Positions 25,502 through 33,656 of a stretch of 64,000 bases of DNA are shown one piece after another. Source of the DNA: Paenibacillus mellifer (GTDB lineage: Bacteria; Bacillota; Bacilli; Paenibacillales; Paenibacillaceae); contig NZ_JALPRK010000003.1 in the NCBI RefSeq assembly GCF_023195895.1, positions 267,046-331,045 of the forward strand, in the 5' to 3' direction. Positions within the stretch are counted from its first letter, which is position 1; each line of letters opens with the position of its first letter. The translations under genes were made by a program, and so were the position numbers. The notes under the pieces are model-generated. The model searched no databases. It was not told the origin of the DNA and saw only the letters and a program-made list of their open reading frames with translations.

Positions 25502-25669
25502 CTACACCACCAAAAACCGTGCCTCACGATCGCATTCCTGACACTTCACCGGGGGCTCCCAGTCAATAAACTTGGTGTGCTCCAAATCGACCACATCGGG
25601 CGCTTCCTCAAACTCATCCACGAACATATCGATGGCCAATTCCACATGATCTTTGCATACGACGTACAT
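25502..25669 (-). CDS. CxxH/CxxC small zinc-binding protein
   Basis: This 55-aa protein reads MYVVCKDHVELAIDMFVDEF at the start and VKCQECDREARFLVV at the end. The CxxH and CxxC pairs would bind one zinc ion. It matches the small CxxH/CxxC family (TIGR04129 as I recall) that is typically found in this position in Paenibacillus and relatives, next to rlmH. AAAGGA lies 10 bp before the ATG. It is encoded on the same strand as rlmH and may share its transcript. Function unknown. Confidence 0.85.
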   Translation of the reverse strand: MYVVCKDHVELAIDMFVDEFEEAPDVVDLEHTKFIDWEPPVKCQECDREARFLVV

Positions 25670-25756
25670 AGTTCAAGCATCCTTTCTTATGCGCCGCACT
25701 CCCGCGGCCGGCTTCCGTATTAACAGGTTGTCCTTTATCTTTTCTACCATACTCCG

Positions 25757-25802
25757 CGCAAAAAAGGAACCGCCCCGGTCACATCCCCCAGGCGGTTCCT
25801 TC
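25757..25802 (-). terminator. Rho-independent terminator of the SLH-CAP gene
   Basis: Stem arms GGAACCGCC and GGCGGTTCC enclose a GC-rich loop at 25766-25800. On the minus strand a run of six T follows. Confidence 0.8.
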
Positions 25803-25839
25803 CCCCTATCCAACCCTGCCCCCCGGCTCCCTAGCCGGT

Positions 25840-27261
25840 TTACAAAGGCGTATAGAAGTTTTGCGTATAATACGTATCGTAATCGCTGCTATCCAAGCCG
25901 TCCACGGCACCAACACCCAGCATCGTAAACGCCGGCTCCAGCATATTCTCCCGGTGGCCCCAAGAATTAAGCCAGCCATAATGCCCATCGATCGCGTCGA
26001 GGTAGCCGGCGGCGATATTTTCACCCCAGGCACGGAACTGCGGAATCCCGCGAGACATCATGCGGTCGCCCGCCGACTTCCCTTCCGGATTATCATGTTC
26101 AAAATAATTCCGTTCCGCCATATCCTTACTATGCGAGCGCGCCACCTCGGCCACGGATTCGTTCCAGCTCAGCACGCCTAACCCTTTTTGCACACGAAAC
26201 GCATTGGTCAGGTCCAAAATCTCCCGCTCCGTCGCCTTCAGCGACTCCGGCGTAGATGGCGCGTACACGTTAGACTCCGTAAATTTCTTGTCCATCAGCA
26301 GCACCCCGTCCACGCGGAACTTCTCGTGCTTGTCCAGGTACAGGTTGAGGTACTGCCCTCTCGGCGTATACGTCTCCACATATTCCCGCGGCGGGTTCTC
26401 GCTCTTATCCCAGATCGCGGCCAGGCTGCTCCGCAACGTCTCCAGCCCTTTCTCCGCCTCGGGCCCGAACTGCCACTCCTCATGATTGCCGAACAAACCA
26501 ACCACCTTGCCGTCGGCCACGCCAACCTGCGTATAATGCTTGTAATCCTTATTATAGATGTACCATTCCAACCCGTAGTTGGTCACGTCCTTGCGCGCCG
26601 GTTCACCAAGCAGCTCGATCACGCGGTCCGTCGAATCCCCAATCCCAACGCCTTGCAGCTGGATCTCCGGCTTGATCAGATCCGGGCTTGTCGCCTTCGG
26701 CAACGTCAGCTTCAGCCGATACAGGAACGTCTGCGCTTCCGCCCGCGACACCGCGTCCTTCGGGGCAAAACCTTCCACGCCGGCACCGCTTTTCCCTTGG
26801 GCCAAGCCTTGGGCGAGCACCCACTGAACCGCCTCATCTTCACCCAAACTCTGCCCGTAAAAAGCCGCCATCAAGCGGGCCACCGACCCGCGTGTGATCG
26901 GCTCATTTGGCTTGTCGCTCACCGGCCAGGTTAACTCGAACGCTAAATTATAGTACGGCGTATACCATGTCTCCTGCCCCTTCGCCGCATCCAGCTTAAT
27001 CTCCGGATAAGCCCGGACCAGCATGCTCAGGAACTCCGCTTCCGTCACCGATTGAGCCGGTCGGAATGTCCCGTCCGGATACCCGTCCGTCACCCCGTTA
27101 TTCTTCGCCCACATGACTTTGTCATAAGCCCAATGGGAGGCTGGGACATCCTTGAAATCTACACCCGCAGCCTGAACCGCAGACCCTGCGGCCAACCAGG
27201 CCGCTCCTAATCCCGCGAGAATCGCCAATCCGCGAATTCCGCGCTTCCATCCCTTCTTCAT
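25840..27261 (-). CDS. Secreted protein with SLH repeats and a CAP/SCP domain
   Basis: This 473-aa exported protein has a signal peptide (MKKGWKRGIRGLAILAGLGA to VQAAG). SLH motifs near residues 33-190 (DFKDVPASHWAYDKVMWAKN, VTDGYPDGTFRPAQSVTEAE, GFAPKDAVSRAEAQTFLYRL) would bind pyruvylated cell-wall polymer. A CAP-associated N-terminal domain (GVGIGDSTDRVIELLGEP) is followed by a CAP domain of YkwD type (ILDLTNAFRVQKGLGVLSWN, HSKDMAERNYFEHDNPEG, GENIAAGY, SWGHRENML). Bacterial CAP domains have no settled biochemical function. The ATG at 27261 follows AGGGGTTC. Confidence 0.92.
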   Translation of the reverse strand: MKKGWKRGIRGLAILAGLGAAWLAAGSAVQAAGVDFKDVPASHWAYDKVMWAKNNGVTDGYPDGTFRPAQSVTEAEFLSMLVRAYPEIKLDAAKGQETWYTPYYNLAFELTWPVSDKPNEPITRGSVARLMAAFYGQSLGEDEAVQWVLAQGLAQGKSGAGVEGFAPKDAVSRAEAQTFLYRLKLTLPKATSPDLIKPEIQLQGVGIGDSTDRVIELLGEPARKDVTNYGLEWYIYNKDYKHYTQVGVADGKVVGLFGNHEEWQFGPEAEKGLETLRSSLAAIWDKSENPPREYVETYTPRGQYLNLYLDKHEKFRVDGVLLMDKKFTESNVYAPSTPESLKATEREILDLTNAFRVQKGLGVLSWNESVAEVARSHSKDMAERNYFEHDNPEGKSAGDRMMSRGIPQFRAWGENIAAGYLDAIDGHYGWLNSWGHRENMLEPAFTMLGVGAVDGLDSSDYDTYYTQNFYTPL

Positions 27262-27396
27262 GAACCCCTGCCCTCTTTCTATCATCGATAAATGCTTGCT
27301 CTCTTGAATGTAATTCGACAGAAAAAGGACAAATTCCTTGTTCCTACATGAAAATCACATTATCTTCTAGTTCTAACCTTGGATCCCATCTATTCC

Positions 27397-29091
27397 CTAT
27401 CCGTTCTTCGGGACAACCGCAGCCTCCAAAGCCCGGTCCAGCTCCGCCGCCCACCGCCGCTTCAATTCCTCCGACCCGCCAAAATACCGGGCCATCTCCT
27501 CCAAGACCGGTTCCTTCCAGCGCCGCACCCAAGCGATGTCAAACATCAAAGCCCCTGTTCTACGCACGAAAAAATCCGCCGGCGTCATCGCCATCTCCGC
27601 TTCCAGCGCATATCGCAGCGGAACCGCGACCTCCAGCGGGAGCCGCCTCGAATCGACCGCCGCAACAGGCGCGCCACGACCCACCACCTCTGCGGCGATC
27701 GCCAACAGCCGATCGACGTTAGCACCGTATCGAGCGGCCCACTTGGCGGCAAGCGCCTGCGGGATGCCGCGTTCCGCTGCTTCCTGCGCCTTCCGCGCCG
27801 CGAAGCCGGGCAGTCCCTGCGAGCCGCCCACCTGCCCGCCGGAGATCGGCAACGTTCGGGTGGAGCAAGCTGCGAAGCTCCGCCCGAACTCCCGCTTCAG
27901 CTTGGCGGACACGCGGTCCACGACCATCTCCGCCATCTTGCGGTAGCCGGTTAGTTTGCCGCCGGCAATGGTGATCAGGCCGGACGTCGACTCCCAAATT
28001 TCATCCTTGCGGGAAATTTCCGAAGGCGATTTGCCCTCTTCATAGATGAGCGGCCGCACCCCGGCCCAGCTGGACTCCACGTCCGCCGCCGTGACGGCCA
28101 GCCCGGAAAACATCCCGTTAACCGCGTCCAGGATGTAATCGCGGTCGGCCCCCGTCATGTGCGGATGGGTAAGCTCGCCGTGATACACCGTGTCCGTTGT
28201 GCCTACGTAGGTCTTGCCATCGCGCGGAATCGCGAACACCATCCGGCCATCCGGCGTATCAAAATACACCGCCTGCCGCAGCGGAAACCGCCCCTGGTCG
28301 AACACCAGGTGCACGCCTTTGGTCAGCTGCAGCATTTTGCCCAGCCTCGACCGATCCATCTCGCGCAACGCGTCCACCCACGGCCCCGCCGCGTTCACGA
28401 CCTTCCGGGCTCGGAGCTCATACGTCCGCCCGCCGGCCAGATCCTTCACCTCGGCGCCGATCAGGCGCCCGGCTTCGTACCGGAACCCGGTCACCTTGGC
28501 ATAGTTGACCGCCATCGCCCCGCGGGCCGCCGCTTCTTTGAGCACCTCGAGGGTCAGCCGGGCGTCGTCCGTGCGGTACTCGACATAGTACCCGCCGCCC
28601 AGCAGACCGTCCCGCTTCAGCAGCGGCTCCCGCGCGAGCGTCTCCGCCGCCGTCAGCATGCTGCGCCGCTCTCCGCGTTTCACTCCCGCGAGGAAGTCGT
28701 ACACGCGCAACCCCAGCGAGGTGCTGAATCGGCCAAACGTGCCGCCCCGATAAATCGGCAGCAGCATCCGTTCCGGTGTCGTGACATGCGGGCCGTTCTC
28801 GTACACGATCGCCCGCTCGCGTCCTACCTCCGCCACGACGCCAATCTCCAGCTGCTTCAGATAACGCAGGCCGCCATGTACCAGCTTCGTCGAACGGCTT
28901 GACGTCCCGGCCGCAAAATCCTGCATCTCCACAAGTCCAACCCGCAACCCCCGCGCCGCCGCATCCAAGGCGATCCCCGCTCCAGTGATCCCGCCGCCCA
29001 CAACCAGCAGGTCCAGCGGCTCAGCCGGGTTGGCCATTTGCTCCAACTGGTGTCGCCGATCTTTTCCCGAAAACGAATCACTTGCAGCCAT
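27397..29091 (-). CDS. glpD: Aerobic glycerol-3-phosphate dehydrogenase
   Basis: This 564-aa membrane-associated flavoenzyme oxidises glycerol-3-phosphate to dihydroxyacetone phosphate and passes electrons to quinone. It has the FAD-binding LDLLVVGGGITGAGIALDAA, the GlpD signature SSRSTKLVHGGLRYL, and conserved YVGTTDT and LITIAGGKLTGYRKMAE segments. A C-terminal DAO_C domain follows. The ATG at 29091 lies 6 bp after AAGGAGG. An inverted repeat with a T-run sits just upstream, as in glpD leaders controlled by GlpP antitermination. glpF and glpK are not adjacent. Confidence 0.95.
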   Translation of the reverse strand: MAASDSFSGKDRRHQLEQMANPAEPLDLLVVGGGITGAGIALDAAARGLRVGLVEMQDFAAGTSSRSTKLVHGGLRYLKQLEIGVVAEVGRERAIVYENGPHVTTPERMLLPIYRGGTFGRFSTSLGLRVYDFLAGVKRGERRSMLTAAETLAREPLLKRDGLLGGGYYVEYRTDDARLTLEVLKEAAARGAMAVNYAKVTGFRYEAGRLIGAEVKDLAGGRTYELRARKVVNAAGPWVDALREMDRSRLGKMLQLTKGVHLVFDQGRFPLRQAVYFDTPDGRMVFAIPRDGKTYVGTTDTVYHGELTHPHMTGADRDYILDAVNGMFSGLAVTAADVESSWAGVRPLIYEEGKSPSEISRKDEIWESTSGLITIAGGKLTGYRKMAEMVVDRVSAKLKREFGRSFAACSTRTLPISGGQVGGSQGLPGFAARKAQEAAERGIPQALAAKWAARYGANVDRLLAIAAEVVGRGAPVAAVDSRRLPLEVAVPLRYALEAEMAMTPADFFVRRTGALMFDIAWVRRWKEPVLEEMARYFGGSEELKRRWAAELDRALEAAVVPKNG

Positions 29092-29118
29092 GACCATCCT
29101 CCTTCTAAATCCCGCACG

Positions 29119-29183
29119 CAAAAAGAGACCCCGACCACACTTCAGTCGTTTCTGTCTACGGCTGTCATGTCTTCGGAATCTCT
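29119..29183 (-). terminator. Inverted repeat with T-run between htrA and glpD
   Basis: On the minus strand AGAGATTCCGA (29183-29173) can pair with TCGGGGTCTCT (29134-29124) with two G-U pairs, followed by TTTTT. It can end the htrA transcript. It could also act as a leader attenuator for glpD, 30 bp before its start. Confidence 0.6.
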
Positions 29184-29195
29184 CCTGTGAAAGTG

Positions 29196-30473
29196 TTATT
29201 TATCTTCGTCCAATCCTTGTTCGATCTCCGCCTCGGACGGTTTGTCGGTCAGCTTCAGGGTCGCCTTCTCCAGCTTCCCATCACGGTAATACGTGACCTC
29301 CAGATCCTCACCGATCTTCTTACTCTCATACAGATATCGGCGTAACTCCAAGGTCGATTGTATCGGCTGTTTGTCAAACTGGGTAATGACGTCATTTAAC
29401 TTCAAACCCGCTTCGAGCGCCGGCCCGTGAGCTTCCAACACGATAACCCCTTCCGTGACATGGCTCGGCAGTTTGAGGTCCTTGCGTTGCTCATCGGAGA
29501 TCGGGGAGAACCGGTTGTTGAGATCCAATGTATACACGCCCATATATGGACGAACGACCTTCCCGTGCAGCAAAAGATCGTCAACCGTCTTCATCACTTC
29601 GTTGACCGGAATGGCAAAACCCAGTCCCTCTACGCCGGTATCGGAAATCTTCATCGTATTGATGCCGATTAGCCGAGCGTTCAAATCAACCAGCGCCCCG
29701 CCGCTGTTGCCCTCGTTAATCGCCGCGTCCGTCTGGATGACTTCCTGCTCCCAGTCGTATACGCCGTCCTGGTTCAGCGACACCGGAATCATCCGGCTCG
29801 TATAACTTACGATCCCGGAGGTCAACGTCCCTCCAAGCCCCAACGGATTGCCAACGGCAATGACGGTTTGCCCGGCGCGCAGCTTCTGGGAATCCCCTAG
29901 GTCAATGATCGTATCGATGTCTTGGCCGTCAACTTCTAACACGGCGATATCGTTAATGGAGTCCTGCCCGACAACCTCCGCCTTCCGCGAGCTGCCGTCG
30001 CTTTTCACGATCTCCAGATCATTCGCACCGCTGATCACATGCGCATTCGTTATAATATAGGCCTTGCCCTTCTCCTTCTTAAAAATCACGCCCGAACCCA
30101 GCGCCGCATGCTCTGGATCGAAATCCGACACCTCGCCGCCGTGATTGAGAATGCTCACCACACTAGGCGCGACCTTGGCTGCCGCCGAGCTGATCCGGTC
30201 ATAGGGATCACTGCTATCCGTGAGCAAGACGGTGCTGCCGGTAGCAGTATGGCGAGTCGATGAGGAAGGAAGCCCCGTAATGAAACTGAATAACAGCACG
30301 GCCACTACCGCGCTAAGAACGGAAGAGATTAAAGAGATCTGCAGCGTGGACAGCACCGTCCGGCGGTGCTTCCGCGGCCCCCCGCGCCAACGCCGCAGGC
30401 TGCCGCCTTCGGACAAGCGCACGCGCCGCCCCGGAACCTTGGTGGAATAAAAGTCATCGTCAAACCATCCCAT
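29196..30473 (-). CDS. htrA: HtrA-type membrane-anchored serine protease
   Basis: This 425-aa DegP/HtrA protease acts outside the membrane in protein quality control. It has a cytoplasmic basic N-terminus, one membrane helix (ISLISSVLSAVVAVLLFSF near residue 48), and a trypsin domain with His in ITNAHVISGA, Asp in INDIAVLEV and Ser in NEGNSGGALVD. A PDZ domain (VTEGVIVLEAHGPALEAGLK) is C-terminal. The ATG at 30473 follows GGAGGGGGAG. This corresponds to yycK/htrC, usually next to yycJ. Here the sugar island separates it from yycJ. Confidence 0.93.
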   Translation of the reverse strand: MGWFDDDFYSTKVPGRRVRLSEGGSLRRWRGGPRKHRRTVLSTLQISLISSVLSAVVAVLLFSFITGLPSSSTRHTATGSTVLLTDSSDPYDRISSAAAKVAPSVVSILNHGGEVSDFDPEHAALGSGVIFKKEKGKAYIITNAHVISGANDLEIVKSDGSSRKAEVVGQDSINDIAVLEVDGQDIDTIIDLGDSQKLRAGQTVIAVGNPLGLGGTLTSGIVSYTSRMIPVSLNQDGVYDWEQEVIQTDAAINEGNSGGALVDLNARLIGINTMKISDTGVEGLGFAIPVNEVMKTVDDLLLHGKVVRPYMGVYTLDLNNRFSPISDEQRKDLKLPSHVTEGVIVLEAHGPALEAGLKLNDVITQFDKQPIQSTLELRRYLYESKKIGEDLEVTYYRDGKLEKATLKLTDKPSEAEIEQGLDEDK

Positions 30474-30886
30474 CTCTATTCTCCCCCTCCGTCGCTCTTC
30501 CCCAAAACCGCGTTGGCATCTCCTGTATGCCTTCCGCCCCAAGCATAGGTCCCCTTCAACTTTATGCCGTGACGGCCTAGCCATATTCACGCGTTCCTTT
30601 TATTTCTTTAACGTCATGAACCGGAGAGATGTTGCCTGAACTTCGGGAAATTGCCGCTTTTTTTTCTGAAAATTGGAATGTTTGACCTCACCCATGACTA
30701 CACTATATTAAAGCGATAGATTGATAGATTTATTTTACCATATTTTGATGGTTTAGAAGCAGAATTTGATCAGGGAATTAACGGGATTTTTATAGCGATC
30801 TCGCCGCCCCTATCCCGTCGCAGATAAGAAGGCAAGAAACACAAAAACCTGCGCTTTTCGCGCAGCCATCTGAGGGAGGTTATTTC
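30474..30886. other. Upstream region of htrA and the small gene
   Basis: No gene is supported. A CodY-like 15-mer lies at 30660-30674. Confidence 0.4.
30660..30674. promoter_or_regulatory. CodY-like box upstream of htrA
   Basis: TTTTTTCTGAAAATT matches 13 of 15 positions of the CodY consensus AATTTTCWGAAAATT. It is about 190 bp before the htrA start. In AT-rich DNA such matches arise by chance, so it is only a candidate. Confidence 0.3.
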
Positions 30887-31096
30887 ATGGATTCCTACTA
30901 CTCGACGCCGATGAACGAAGTCAATGTGCTCGCCAAACTGGCGGATATGAAGGAAGAGCATTATCACCAATTGGTGACCTTAAGCGCCATCATGGAGCTG
31001 CTTATCGATAAAGGGATCTTAACCCGGGAGGAAATTGAGAAAAAAGCGCTGGAAATCGACGGCTTCCTCACCCCGCCTCCATATCCCACCGTCTAA
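30887..31096 (+). CDS. Small conserved hypothetical protein
   Basis: This 69-aa soluble protein reads MNEVNVLAKLADMKEEHYHQ, LVTLSAIMELLIDKGILTRE and ends TPPPYPTV. GGGAGG precedes the ATG. The helix-turn LLIDKGILTREEIEKKALEI is like the small helical subunits seen in nitrile-hydratase-related proteins, but no assignment is made. It is divergent from htrA. Function unknown. Confidence 0.65.
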   Translation: MDSYYSTPMNEVNVLAKLADMKEEHYHQLVTLSAIMELLIDKGILTREEIEKKALEIDGFLTPPPYPTV

Positions 31097-31167
31097 ACTG
31101 ACCCTTCTGCTCGGCCCACTAGGGGTTTGTTCGCCGAGGTGCCGGGGCGGCCAGCCGCCCAAGATTA

Positions 31168-31358
31168 CCGCTAACGCTGACCAGAGTGCTTATTGGGGCA
31201 TAAATCGGTGATTTTCACTTCTAACGCTTGTGAGCATGCTTATATTGGCCAAATCGCCCTCCTTTACCTCTAAAACGGGGAAATAAGCTCTCTGGTAAGC
31301 GTTACATCCCACACCTCCCCGTTTTTGCCCATTTAGCGTGTCTCCTAAGCGTTAGCGG
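31168..31358. repeat. Four-unit intergenic repeat (type with CGCTAACGCT ends)
   Basis: Two units in direct orientation start near 31168 (CGCTAACGCTGACCAGAGTG) and 31219 (TCTAACGCTTGTGAGCATGC). Two inverted units lie near 31277-31306 (AATAAGCTCTCTGGTAAGCG) and 31326-31358 (TCTCCTAAGCGTTAGCGG). The outer ends are complementary, so the whole could fold. The architecture equals that at 39687-39873. Confidence 0.65.
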
Positions 31359-31494
31359 GTCGACCGGTTTGATCGTTTCGCTCAGCTCCCCCTTACACAT
31401 CCCGTTGCCCAATTTGATAGTAATCCTAATCTACTAACAAGAGGGTTGATTATTTATACTTGATCCTCTATGCTAGGGTTATTATAAACAATAA

Positions 31495-31508
31495 TTAATG
31501 CGCTTTAA
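31495..31508. promoter_or_regulatory. LacI-family operator 1
   Basis: TTAATGCGCTTTAA fits the common LacI-family centre with a CG dyad flanked by AT-rich half-sites. It lies about 150 bp before lacI. Confidence 0.55.
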
Positions 31509-31562
31509 TTTTAGGGTGACGATTGCCCCCTAAATTCACAATTAAATCTTACACTTATGCCC

Positions 31563-31586
31563 TAAAGTTAAAACGCTTAAACTTTA
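31563..31586. promoter_or_regulatory. LacI-family operator 2
   Basis: The core TTAAAACGCTTAAA (31568-31581) has a central CG and lies in a longer palindrome with arms TAAAGTT and AACTTTA. Placed 70 bp before the lacI start, it suggests autoregulation. Confidence 0.6.
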
Positions 31587-31655
31587 GTAAGAAAGGTTGG
31601 TGGTTCTTAAGCCAATCTAAAAGCCGATGGGAATTTCACATGAGGAGATATTGAG

Positions 31656-32648
31656 ATGAAGGTTAGCATTTTTGACGTCGCCAAAAAGTCCGGGTTGTCC
31701 GTGGTCACGGTCTCCCGTGTCCTGAACGGGGCGGAAACCGTGCGGGAGAAGAACCGCCAGAAGGTGCTGGACGCGATGAAGGAGCTGGACTACCGCCCCA
31801 ACGCGGCTGCTCGCAGCCTGGCCAGCGGGAAGACCGGCATTATCGGCGTGATTGTGACGACGCTGCAGGACTCTTTTTTCGATCAAGTGGTAAAAGAACT
31901 AAACGAGGTACTCGCTCTGCACGGCTATTTCCTGGCGATTTCGGTTACGACCGGGATTAGCAGCGGCGACACCCACTACTTAATCCAGGAAGACCGCGTC
32001 GACGGCTTGATCCTGCTCTCCCCGCTGGAAGAGGACAATTACATCGTCGAGCTGAAGCGGCGCGGCATTCCTTATGTGCTGATTGATAACCAGAAGCCGG
32101 AGAATGACAGCTTCTCCGTAACGATCGATAACTTTAAAGGCGGATATGCGGCAACGATACATTTGCTGGAGCAGGGGCATACGTCCATCGCCCATCTATG
32201 CGGCGAAGAGATGTTCCGCAGCACCCGGGAGCGGCGCAACGGATTTTTGCAGGCGCTTTCGGAGCAGGGGCTTGAACCGTTTGAGGTCGTGACCGGCCAA
32301 TTTGAAATCGCCTTCGGCTACGACACGTGCAAGCGCTGGATCGCTGCGGGGCACCTCCCCTCCGCTGTTTTCGCCGGAGATGACAATATCGCGCTCGGCG
32401 TCATGAACGCCTTGATGGAGGCCGGCATCTCCGTGCCGGGTCAGGTGATGGTCGTAGGGTACGACGACCAATACATCGCGTCCCAGCTGCGGCCGCAGCT
32501 CACCACCGTCCGGCAACCGGCGGACCAGATCGCGCTGGCCGCGGCCGACATGCTGCTGAAGCGCATTGACGGGCGCATGAAACGCGGCGCCGGCCAACGG
32601 ATTGATCCGGAGCTGATCCTCCGCGAAACTACTGTCCGTAAGGAGTGA
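31656..32648 (+). CDS. LacI family transcriptional regulator
   Basis: This 330-aa repressor has the LacI helix-turn-helix at residues 3-50 (SIFDVAKKSGLSVVTVSRVL, NGAETVREKNRQKVLDAMKE, LDYRPNAAARSLASG). The periplasmic-binding-protein-like sugar domain includes DGLILLSPLEED, HTSIAHLCGEE and FAGDDNIALGVMNALMEAGI. It is the first gene of the sugar unit; the kinase start is 7 bp after its stop, so it is probably co-transcribed. Two CG-centred palindromes upstream are its likely operators. The effector is probably a phosphorylated or free glycoside. Confidence 0.93.
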   Translation: MKVSIFDVAKKSGLSVVTVSRVLNGAETVREKNRQKVLDAMKELDYRPNAAARSLASGKTGIIGVIVTTLQDSFFDQVVKELNEVLALHGYFLAISVTTGISSGDTHYLIQEDRVDGLILLSPLEEDNYIVELKRRGIPYVLIDNQKPENDSFSVTIDNFKGGYAATIHLLEQGHTSIAHLCGEEMFRSTRERRNGFLQALSEQGLEPFEVVTGQFEIAFGYDTCKRWIAAGHLPSAVFAGDDNIALGVMNALMEAGISVPGQVMVVGYDDQYIASQLRPQLTTVRQPADQIALAAADMLLKRIDGRMKRGAGQRIDPELILRETTVRKE

Positions 32649-32654
32649 GGACGA

Positions 32655-33644
32655 TTGGCTTATTATTTGGGGATCGACGGGGGCGGCACCAAAACCTATG
32701 CCCTGTTGACCGATGAGCACGGACACGTGCTTGGCAAAGGCCGCAGCGGGAACGGCAACCATCAGACGGGCGCCGCGGAGGCGGCGGCCAGCATCCGGGA
32801 AGCCGCGCTGACGGCTCTGGGGGAAGCCGGAATCCGCCTGGGGGACCTGCAGCACGCCTATCTGGGGCTAGCCGGGGCCGACCGCGAGGCGGATTACCGG
32901 ATTCTCCACCCGATGGTGCGGAATATCGGGTTCACGAACTATACGATCAACTGCGATACGATGATCGGGTTGCGCGCGGGCACGAACCGCCCGTATGGCG
33001 TCGCCCTGATCTGCGGCACCGGCACGAATGCGGCCGGCCGCAACCCGCGGGGCGAGCATGTCCAATGCGGCGGGTTCGATTATATGTATGGCGATTTTGG
33101 CGGCGGCGGCGCACTGAATATTGAGGTGTTCCGCTCCGTCATCCGCGCTTGGGACGGACGCGAGCAGCCCACGCAGCTGACCGAGCTGCTGCTGGAGCTG
33201 CTGGGGTACGCGCGCGTGGACGACATGTTCCATGATTTCCTGGATCATGGAAAACACGTCCCTGTGGACGCGGCGCGTCTGTTGTTCCCGGCGGCGGCCG
33301 AAGGCGATGCGGTCGCGCTGGAGATCCTGCACCGCCAGGGAGCCGAGCTCGGCAAATCGGCGGTGGCGGTGATCCGCAGGCTGGGGATGAAGGACGACGG
33401 GTTTGACGTCGTCCTGGCCGGCAGCCTGCTGACGCGCGGCGACCGCGGCTGGATCCGCGAGCCGATCGAGCAAGCCGTCCGGGCGGAGGCGCCGCAGGCC
33501 TCCGTCGTGACGTTGGCCACGGAGCCGGTCGTCGGCGCCGTCTGGGCGGCGATGGAAGCAGACGGCTTGACCGTCTCCGGCGAAATGCACGAGCGGATGG
33601 CGGCTTATCATGAATTTGACGTTATCCCCTATACCCTAAGATAG
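32655..33644 (+). CDS. BadF/BadG family sugar kinase (N-acetylglucosamine kinase-like)
   Basis: This 329-aa ASKHA-fold kinase has YYLGIDGGGTKTYALLTDEH as the first phosphate loop, LGLAGADREADY, then ICGTGTNAAGRN as the second, and YGDFGGGGALNIEVFR. These are the features of NagK/MurK-type GlcNAc or amino-sugar kinases. The TTG at 32655 follows AAGGAGTGAGG. It lies between the LacI gene and a GH4 enzyme that acts on 6-phospho-glycosides, and no PTS genes are present. It may phosphorylate an internalised sugar or disaccharide, but the true substrate is not shown. Confidence 0.85.
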   Translation: MAYYLGIDGGGTKTYALLTDEHGHVLGKGRSGNGNHQTGAAEAAASIREAALTALGEAGIRLGDLQHAYLGLAGADREADYRILHPMVRNIGFTNYTINCDTMIGLRAGTNRPYGVALICGTGTNAAGRNPRGEHVQCGGFDYMYGDFGGGGALNIEVFRSVIRAWDGREQPTQLTELLLELLGYARVDDMFHDFLDHGKHVPVDAARLLFPAAAEGDAVALEILHRQGAELGKSAVAVIRRLGMKDDGFDVVLAGSLLTRGDRGWIREPIEQAVRAEAPQASVVTLATEPVVGAVWAAMEADGLTVSGEMHERMAAYHEFDVIPYTLR

Positions 33645-33656
33645 GAGTGATCCCTC

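Larger units (their letters stand above)
31097..31655. other. Intergenic region with a four-unit repeat and lacI control sites
   Basis: The left part (31168-31358) is a four-unit inverted repeat. The right part contains two LacI-family operators before the lacI gene. No coding region is seen. Confidence 0.6.
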
